In this document: piece after piece, positions 58,701 to 64,000 of the stretch
Position numbering within the stretch: the first letter of the stretch is position 1
How the letters are laid out: the number at the start of each line of letters is the position of its first letter
NCBI RefSeq assembly: GCF_905475465.1
Contig: NC_062252.1
Coordinates: 11,222,001-11,286,000, forward strand
Origin: Pieris napi
Lineage: Eukaryota; Arthropoda; Insecta; Lepidoptera; Pieridae
DNA length: 64,000 bases
Reading direction: 5' to 3'
Made by a program: the position numbers and the translations under genes
Notes under the pieces: model-generated
What the model saw: only the letters and a program-made list of their open reading frames with translations
The model's database searches: none
What the model was told of the DNA's origin: nothing

Positions 58701-59766
58701 ATAACTTTAAAAAAGTGTTATATTTTCATTGACTCATTATTTGACCTAAATTAACTAATGTCCCGTATTGAGTCAAAAAATAAATGGTCACTTTACAGTC
58801 ACTCGACTGGTTTTTATGTCTACTCGAAAAAAGTTCTCGTCCAGAAATTTATTATTATATAGAAACACTACATTATCTATAATATATTTTTCAATACAAA
58901 TATTTCCTCTTTATTAGTATAGATTATTTGACCATGACAGTTTATATTTTTGAACTTGAACCAGTTGAGTATGAGCTTTAAACGATCCTCTGACGCAGCG
59001 CCTCCCTCGACCCGTCTAAGTAAAGCGTCTAATGGCTCACGTCCCTTGCATTTTTCCTCGCGACGCCTAAATATACATTTTAACCTCATTCTCGTATATT
59101 ATGTACAATACTAAGAAAACTCGATTGTAAGCAAGTTTAAAAAAATTATGCTACCAGATTATCAGTCGTATGTATTTGTTATTTTATATATAGTAGTCTA
59201 TGTTATTTTATATATATAGTAACTATGACACTACCATTGAGGGTGGTAAAATGGCCCCGTTTGAAAATCAAAATAACTATATTGTCATTATATGATTGAT
59301 GCAATTTGATTGATTATTTTGTTTCTATACATATACCAATGGCGCTACAACATTTTAGGGCTGGCTAGTAGGTGATCAACCTTCTGTGCCTGACACACCC
59401 CCGACTATTTGGGTCTAAGGCATGCCTGGAATGAAACTTCCTGAGGATCCAGATGATTCACCTACGAGCGATTGTTAAATGCGCACAATGACATTGTGCG
59501 CATTTAAATACGACCCCAAGCTTGGAAAAGCTATGAAAACCGGCTTGCCATTCTCGAGTTATAAGTGAAATAAATAAATATTAATTTCAGGACAGTGAAG
59601 GCATGTCACAGTCGAAGCGATCGGAACTAACTCGGCTGTTAGCTGATAGCCTGTCCGTCGCCTTTGACTCCGTGCTCTGCATGTCCAGGATTTACGAGGA
59701 GTCCCCGAAAAACAACGATGCTGAAAGTCTTTGCCTCTTCAGGAGTCGGACGCACCAGTATATCAC
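31765..59766 (+). CDS. Scaper: SCAPER homologue (S-phase cyclin A-associated protein in the ER), 5' part
   Basis: Human SCAPER is an ER-associated cyclin A/CDK2-binding protein also linked to cilia. Fifteen exons, in phase: 31765-31849, 32492-32649, 33694-36261, 36966-37143, 37546-37621, 38061-38163, 38844-38933, 39052-39210, 40030-40200, 43325-43486, 43700-43830, 43948-44614, 45287-45396, 46157-46274, 59591-59766: 1650 residues, continuing beyond the window. Evidence: N terminus VRQLVQEEGREARNLVAYHV, RARYWALLFGDLQRA, TRDFKALAEWF, RPQSLAWEIRK (human RPTSLAWEVKK), then 2.5 kb of low-complexity Lys/Ser-rich sequence, GWLTVKSRRESKK, a long charged coiled coil with EIAFIKQLEAENRRHEF, and C-terminal armadillo-like segments (exons 13-15). 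The C2H2 finger of the human protein was not found. Exon 12 is strongly Asn/Lys rich. Intron 14 is 13.3 kb. Confidence 0.92.
33327..33592 (+). mobile_element. tRNA-derived SINE copy in SCAPER intron 2
   Basis: Starts GCAGTGTTGGCCAAGTGGCT, B-box-like AGGTTTGATCCCTGGCTGTG, internal AAACCGGCTTGCCATAGACC and GCTGATCACCTACTTGCCTA. Same family as 7517-7782, but the 3' GTAGCGCCACTGATTT end is diverged. It ends about 100 bases before exon 3. Confidence 0.8.
36518..36878. mobile_element. Mariner-type MITE in SCAPER intron 3
   Basis: Left GTGGGCTGAAAAGTTCGTAG; complement of right AGGTAGGTTAAAAAGTTCGT AGG; imperfect inverted ends, about 360 bp, no intact ORF. Same end family as 4707-4932. Confidence 0.6.
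37757..37989. mobile_element. MITE with poly-G tract in SCAPER intron 5
   Basis: Left GGGGCCGTTCTAGTATTATG TAAGCAG; complement of right GGGGCCGTTTAAGTATTACG TAAGCAG. A run of about 15 G at 37933-37947 followed by GTCAA, as in the related element at 3844-4080. Confidence 0.75.
38430..38780 (-). pseudogene. Fragment of a LINE reverse transcriptase C terminus
   Basis: Minus strand: RISNHQLWELCNEVAIDRSI KRRNCKWVGHTLRM in one frame, then after a frameshift ALVWNPQGKRKGGTKQTWQR and AKEAGMTWSEIKRAVQERSG. This WVGHTLR...NPQGKRKGG...TW block is common at the C terminus of insect LINE proteins. Old and broken; in SCAPER intron 6. Confidence 0.7.
39460..39545 (-). repeat. Remnant of LINE 3' tail
   Basis: TTCTTGCCAGTTCTTATACT and CTCTTGATTGGATAATTGGC AGTAAAAG resemble the jockey-like 3' UTR (CCAGTTCTTCTC, CCTTGATTTGAGAACTGGCAG) seen at 25.47 kb. 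Diverged; in SCAPER intron 8. Confidence 0.4.
40208..42530. mobile_element. Large foldback element: 2.3-kb near-perfect inverted repeat
   Basis: Left arm about 40208-41397 begins GTCTAGTCGACAAGTTGAAA; right arm about 41443-42530 is its complement, ending TTTCAACTTGTCGACTAGAC. The spacer is about 45 bases (around 41398-41442). Arms are about 1.1 kb and differ by few substitutions plus one indel of about 100 bases present only in the left arm (near 41140-41250). Flanks are TA on both sides (40206-40207, 42531-42532), fitting a Tc1/mariner-type target duplication. No transposase. It lies 7 bases inside SCAPER intron 9. Confidence 0.92.
42766..42838 (-). tRNA. tRNA-Lys (anticodon CTT)
   Basis: 73 bases. 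Acceptor stem GCCCGGC pairs with GTTGGGC (with G-T pairs) plus discriminator G; D arm TAGCTCAGTCGGTAGAGC; anticodon arm GAGACTCTTAATCTC with CTT; T arm GTGGGTTCGAGCCCCAC. No intron. It sits in SCAPER intron 9 on the opposite strand, next to the foldback element, with a short T-run at 42753-42759 on the minus strand after its 3' end as Pol III terminator. Confidence 0.97.
45451..45948 (-). mobile_element. Helitron-like element, family A, second copy
   Basis: Minus strand starts A|TCTAATAAATAAATTTTCG and ends CTGTCGGGTCAGCTAG|T. Shares the GGTCGAGCCGTTTC and GAGTATGGGAACGAAC block with 8103-8454. Located in SCAPER intron 13. Confidence 0.6.
47374..47709. repeat. Left LTR
   Basis: 336 bases, TGTTAG...CTAACA. 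Contains CTGTTTTATCCTTTAGTC (complement has GGATAAAAC) and an AATAAATAATAAAAG end. Orientation is not settled: the complement strand shows a purine stretch AGGAAAGG just inside this LTR, which may be the polypurine tract if the element runs on the minus strand. Confidence 0.85.
48050..49600. repeat. Tandem array of ~45-bp units, partly as ~91-bp dimers
   Basis: First five to six units have CTACTGTGACCTCTT...TTCACAATAGTC; later units read ATTGTGATCTCATTAAATTC ACAATAAAGTTTACATAA, alternating with CTGTTTTATCTCTTTACATT TAAAATAAAGTTT. Most units contain a short inverted pair ATTGTGA/TCACAAT. About 30-35 units. Non-coding. Confidence 0.92.
51900..52690. repeat. AT-rich tandem array, ~210-230-bp units
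   Basis: The block TAAATTAATTAAATGTA followed by TTATTATAATATTCAA and GGTAAAACATTTATAATAAA occurs near 52090, 52317 and 52533; ACTTTATTAAAATATTCAAC TCACCAAA recurs between them. About three and a half units inside the LTR element. Confidence 0.85.
52732..53097 (+). mobile_element. Helitron-like non-autonomous element, family C
   Basis: Starts A|TCTTAATATATAAATTACG and ends GCTTGGCCGGTCTGCTAG|T, with the AGCA/TGCT inverted pair just before the end. Contains ACAGATGGCGCTGTGTT. A second copy lies at 59856-60205 on the other strand. It sits inside the LTR element. Confidence 0.65.
53911..54246. repeat. Right LTR
   Basis: 336 bases, identical by eye to 47374-47709. Followed by CAAT, the target duplication. 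Confidence 0.85.
54247..59336. other. SCAPER intron 14, right part: no gene recognised
   Basis: AT-rich intronic DNA with only short ORFs that match nothing I recognise. No RNA gene or paired repeat seen. Confidence 0.4.
59337..59520 (-). mobile_element. SINE fragment, 3' part
   Basis: Minus-strand copy: AATGGCGCTACAACATTTTA, TAGTAGGTGATCAACC, CCGACTATTTGGGTCTAAGG and AAATGCGCACAATG belong to the SINE; the tRNA-like head is missing or scrambled. Ends about 70 bases before SCAPER exon 15. Confidence 0.65.
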
Positions 59767-59855
59767 GTGAGTTGGATTATATATTATTTATCTTTGGTGC
59801 CACAAGGGCCGCACCTCAGTACAATTAATACAAAAACGAACTAAATATTAAACAA

Positions 59856-60205
59856 TTAGTAAACCGGGCCACGCGTTGCTGAGGCTAAGGTTTTTGTTAT
59901 ATTACATAGTAGTAAACTGTCATTGGGACCACCATGCTTCTTTGGTGGTTATGCCATTAAATTGTAGCTTATTTGAAACGTTGGTACTATCAACACAGCG
60001 CCATCTGTTAGAATTGTGACTGTTAAATAATTAACAAATAATTTGCAATAAAACAATATTGCGGGTATAAATTGAGATGTAAGCTATCCTATCTTTTAAG
60101 TTAGATCAAACTGTACACGGTGTGCAAATTTGATTGAAATCGGTTAAGTAGTTTAGGAGTCCATAGCGGACAAACAACGTGACGCGTAATTTATATACAT
60201 TAAGA
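59856..60205 (-). mobile_element. Helitron-like element, family C, second copy
   Basis: Minus strand starts A|TCTTAATGTATATAAATTAC and ends CGTGGCCCGGTTTACTAA|T. Shares the GATGGCGCTGTGTT and TAGATCAAACTG blocks with 52732-53097. Just after SCAPER exon 15. Confidence 0.65.
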
Positions 60206-61292
60206 TGAGAAAAGAAATGTTTTCATTTAATAACATCTTTTTTTTATGGTGCCCAGCAATCTCCAGGTTGTCCAAAATATAGCTTTTAATTATATATACC
60301 CAGGAAATGTGCAAATGTATATTGGGATTTGTAAGTAAACAATTAGATGCTTCTCCACGATTCGGCCTTTTTAAGATTTTCCTCTCTTTGTTCCATCAAT
60401 CTCATAGCTTATTTATGTCCTCATCCCGGCTTAGGGGCATATAATGTCCCTTTGTATCGGAAGAAAAATTAAATAGTTTTTAAATGCCTGAAAAAACTTC
60501 CAGAAATCAGTGGATAGAGTGAGGTTTCCTATGCTACAATATCATTAAAAAAATATAGGCCAATAATAATGGATAAACATACTTACGAAATTTAGACATA
60601 GACATAACAATTATTACTAACGAAACACACGCAGTACACAACAATAATCAAAGAAAAATACCAAAAAAACATGGAAAGAAGAACGGAATAAGGTACATTT
60701 TAAGTGTGTAATGCTTGTGTGTTGTGGTTGTAACTGGCCCTGGCTCAGCATTATGCTGTGGAGAAGAAGTGTACCACAGCGCTGGTCATTTTGTCAGAGA
60801 CCTGAACAGTACAAATTTAGCATGCGTTCACTCACATATCAAACTGATAACGTTTGGAAGTAGAATATTATTACATTTTGCTTATTTAAATTAAAATTGA
60901 ATAAATATAAAGCTTACTTTAAGATACTATGTAATATGCATATAAAATGCTACCGTATATAAAATATTTTATCCTGAAGACAATTCATATCGTATTACCA
61001 AGGGTTAAAGTAGGAAATGCCTTGTACACGCGCGTTACTCATAATCCAATTTCTCTAATGCACTTTTAGTTGTATGGTGGGGTTCGAGGCTTCTTTGAAA
61101 TGTTTTATTCGCTACGACGCCCTGGCTCTATACCTAAAATACCAGGGAATTCTACGAGTCATAGATATTTCGTTTTCTTTCGTCTATTAATTTTCTTGTA
61201 ATGGTAGCTTAATATTAATATTATATATCTAAAGAAGAGTGTAATTAACTCATTTTGGATACAGCCTAAGTATCTGTAACAATACTAATAAT
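60206..61292. other. SCAPER intron 15: no gene recognised
   Basis: AT-rich sequence; no exon with SCAPER similarity and no RNA gene seen. Confidence 0.35.
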
Positions 61293-61548
61293 CAGTGACG
61301 CTACACCATTTTTAGATCTGGGCCTCGGATTTCTGAATTTGTTTCATGATCATTTGCCAATCTAATAGGCATGTGGGTAATCAGCCTGACACACGCTGTC
61401 GACTTGGGTCTAAGGCAAACCGATTTCCTTACGATGCGAATGTTAAATGCGCACATAGAATGAAAGTCCATTGGTGCACAGCCGGGGATGGAACCTACAA
61501 CCTCAGGGATGAGAGTCGCACGCACCCTGATACCCTAAGCATCTTTAG
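61293..61548 (-). mobile_element. SINE copy
   Basis: Minus-strand member of the SINE family: GTGCACAGCCGGGGATGGAA (complement of the B-box region), CACGCTGTCGACTTGGGTCT, GGTAATCAGCCTGACACACG, and ACGCTACACCATTTTTAG at its 3' end. Confidence 0.8.
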
Positions 61549-62091
61549 CTATTAATAAATACAAATGTGTACCCAAGCTGTAATGGGGTTACAAGACTTA
61601 ACCAGTATCATACAAAAGTGGCAACCACTTTTGTAAATTACGCTCCTTCGAAATAGGAAAAACGTCCTTCCCCTTCGCAAAAATCTATTCACAATCAGTG
61701 CACCGTGGATCGCAATCAAAATACCAATCACTTAAAATAATGTCCCCAATTCGTACCCAGAACAATGGTGATGTCAATAAATATAAATATTGAAATCGAC
61801 CATCGGTTTTAATTAAAAAAAATCCCTGACAATGAAAAAGTTCACTCCCTTGGCTCGAATGAAATGTGACGCGGCGAATAATACGCATTGTTCGAAGATT
61901 GTCGTGTTTAGACTATACTTAATGAGTACAAGAAGGATAGTACATTAATTGAACTTAAAACAGTTTTATAAAGGATTTTTTAAGGAGACTTTGTATTAAG
62001 TATGACTTGTATGTCTAAAACATATTGGATTTCGTCTTTGGGTTGACTGAGATTATACTCTGTGAGTTTAGATAAACTTTTTCAACACTCT

Positions 62092-62335
62092 CATGTGACT
62101 CTCATCGCTGAGGTCGTAGGTTCGATCATCAATGGAATTTCTTTCTAAGTGCGCATTTAACATTCGTTCAAACAGTGAAGAAAACATCGCGAGGAAACCG
62201 GCTTGCCTTAGACCGAAAACGTCGACGGCGCGTCAGGCACATGAGGCTGATCACCTACTTGCCTATTAGATTAACAAAAGATCATGAAACAGTAACAGAA
62301 ATCTGAAGCCTAAAAAGGTTGTAGCGCCACTGATT
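62092..62335 (+). mobile_element. SINE copy
   Basis: CTCATGTGACTCTCATCGCT, GGTCGTAGGTTCGATCATCA (B-box-like, with a short deletion), ACCGGCTTGCCTTAGACCG, TGATCACCTACTTGCCTATT, GGTTGTAGCGCCACTGATTT. Same orientation as SCAPER. Confidence 0.82.
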
Positions 62336-62729
62336 TATTTTTATTTTTATATAGGTGAAGAATATTGTAAATAGTATATAATTCTGAATTAATTATATGC
62401 AAATTTTGTTTATAAATTCCTTTTTAGAGCCTTAAGATTTTTATTTAGGCTAATGTGGAGTAAAACCTGTTAAAAACATAAAATCACAATTGACTTGAAC
62501 TTGTGAAATCTGTCGCAGCGCATTGTTGATTGCACCTTTGTGATCAAATGTGACGTAAAGTGGGGCATGTGTGAGTATTGTGCACAGATGGAAGCTGTAT
62601 AATGTTGCAGGCATAGGGTAGTCGTATCAGCTATACACGGTGTATTTTTTTCTTCTTTATTTCTAAAAATTTGAAATAATAAACATGACATTTTTACGCA
62701 AGTTTCATTGATTTATTTCTTTGAAGAGC

Positions 62730-62998
62730 AGTGTTGGACTAGTGGCTACAGCGTGTGACTCTCATTCCTGAGGTCATAGGTTCGATCCACGGCTGTGGAC
62801 CCATAGACTTTCTATGTTTTCATTTATTATTCGCTCGAACGGTGAAGGAAACATCGTGACCCGCTTGCCTTAGACCCAAAAAGTCGACGTCGTGTGTCAG
62901 GCACAGGTTGATCACCTACTTGCCTATAAGATTGACAAATTATCATAAAACGGATACAGAAAATGAGACCAAAAGGTTGTAGCGCCACTGATTTTTTT
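62730..62998 (+). mobile_element. SINE copy
   Basis: GCAGTGTTGGACTAGTGGCT (A-box-like), AGGTTCGATCCACGGCTGTG (B-box-like), AGACCCAAAAAGTCGACG, GGTTGTAGCGCCACTGATTT and a T-run. A further 3' fragment (AGTTATAGCGCCACTGGTTT) follows at about 63180-63200. Confidence 0.85.
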
Positions 62999-63737
62999 TT
63001 AGTTAACAAATTTCTTTCTACTTCTTCTTTTTTCTTTTTTTTATCTATTCACGTTTTCTGTTTCATATATTTTGTTTATCAATGTAATCTGTTTTAGCTT
63101 TGTCTACGTGTTTTCTTTTATAATATGGATATGTGTAAGGGTACTTATAAAATACAGAAATGTGTGGCCCTGACCAAAAAGTTATAGCGCCACTGGTTTT
63201 TTTTTTGGGCTATAAGCCGATCAGGCTTTTATGTGTGATTAGTAAAATACATTACATATAAACACACATAAATCTCCGCAGAGAATCAATTATCTTGTTT
63301 TTTTTTTATATTTCAAACACAACTAAATTAAAATTATCAACAAATTTCTCGATTTTGTTTATATTTAAATGAAGTGTGTTGAGTTAAATAATTAATATAA
63401 GAGAAAAAAAATATTTTTAATGAATACAATTTTTACTCTGTGTACCCAATGTCGCTCGGTAGATTACAAGCGATGATCAATCTAATCGGATTGAATCGAC
63501 CCACTACGCGATAATGATATCACTTATTTGTACGTACGTTCATATAATCAACTATTACTTAAATTAAATTTTAAAGTCATTTTATTGAATTTATGATATA
63601 TTATTTTTTATTTTATTATTTTGGTTTTTGAAGGGTATAGCGTAGACGTCTTGGGGTTGATGTCCGGTGAAACAGTACTTCTCTTAATCTCTATCTTCTA
63701 CTAAGAAAGTATTATCAGTGACTTACTATGAGATATG

Positions 63738-64000
63738 AGCAGTGTTGGCCTTGTAGCTTCAGCGTGCGACTCTCATACCTGAGGTCGTAGGTTCGATCCC
63801 CGGCTGTGCACCAATGGACTTTCTAAGTGCGCATTTAACATTCGCTCGAACGGTGAAGGAAAATATCGTGAGGAAACCGACGTGTCTTAGACCCAAAAAG
63901 TCGACGGCGTGTGTCAGGCACTGGAGGCTGATCACCTACTTGCCTATTTGATTTAAAAATTATCATGAAACAGATTCAAAAATCTAAGGCCAAGACCTAA
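63738..64000 (+). mobile_element. SINE copy, cut by the window end
   Basis: GCAGTGTTGGCCTTGTAGCT, GTAGGTTCGATCCCCGGCTG, GTGCGCATTTAACATTCGCT, AGTCGACGGCGTGTGTCAGG, TGATCACCTACTTGCCTATT, AGGCCAAGACCTAA. Closest in sequence to 7517-7782. The 3' end lies past 64000. Confidence 0.85.

Noticed and set aside
58877..59089. 70-codon basic ORF on the minus strand in SCAPER intron 14
   Set aside because: No recognisable domain, splice context or repeat identity; could not be supported as a gene.
59767..64000. Further SCAPER exons
   Set aside because: The reading phase after exon 15 needs a continuing exon, but no segment with AG/GT borders and SCAPER-like sequence was found; the next exon is probably beyond the window.

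Overview
The window is a piece of an insect nuclear genome, most probably a moth or butterfly. It is AT-rich, its genes are split by many GT-AG introns, and it carries a dispersed tRNA-derived SINE, jockey-type LINE tails, Helitron-like and Tc1/mariner-type insertions of the kind common in Lepidoptera. The order is inferred from repeat style, not from a diagnostic gene.

Layout. (1) 1-12.8 kb, minus strand: the first 18 coding exons (945 residues) of CPSF1/CPSF160, the scaffold of the mRNA 3'-end processing complex; the rest lies beyond the left edge. Its introns hold MITEs, Helitron-like elements and a SINE with a 16-bp target duplication. (2) 13.3-18.5 kb: a Tc1/mariner-type transposon (TA duplication, inverted ends, transposase with one stop) split by a nearly full-length non-LTR retrotransposon that kept a 12-bp target duplication. 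(3) 18.6-19.5 kb: a second DNA-transposon derivative with a transposase remnant. (4) 20.5-24.0 kb, minus strand: galla-1/CIAO2A (cytosolic Fe-S assembly) followed 30 nt later, in the same frame, by an intronless ATG13 (autophagy initiation). (5) 24.2-28.0 kb: two tail-to-tail copies of a jockey-like LINE, one interrupted by a PIF/Harbinger-type element. (6) 28.7-31.1 kb, minus strand: RpS11, with two tandem, probably mutually exclusive second exons and two U35-like C/D snoRNAs in its introns. (7) 31.8 kb to the right edge, plus strand: the first 15 coding exons (1650 residues) of a SCAPER homologue. Its introns carry a 2.3-kb foldback element, a tRNA-Lys(CTT) gene on the opposite strand, a 6.9-kb LTR element with identical LTRs and no long ORF but two tandem arrays, and a SINE cluster.

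The protein genes are housekeeping genes of mRNA processing, Fe-S delivery, autophagy, translation and ER/cell-cycle or cilium biology; they do not form one pathway. The most interesting points are gene-architecture ones: the RpS11 exon pair with a 36-nt gap, the intronic snoRNA pair, the in-frame galla-1/ATG13 dicistron, the foldback inserted 7 nt into a splice donor, and the young ORF-less LTR element carrying hairpin-unit satellite DNA. Exon joins were worked out by hand: reading phase is maintained at every junction listed.
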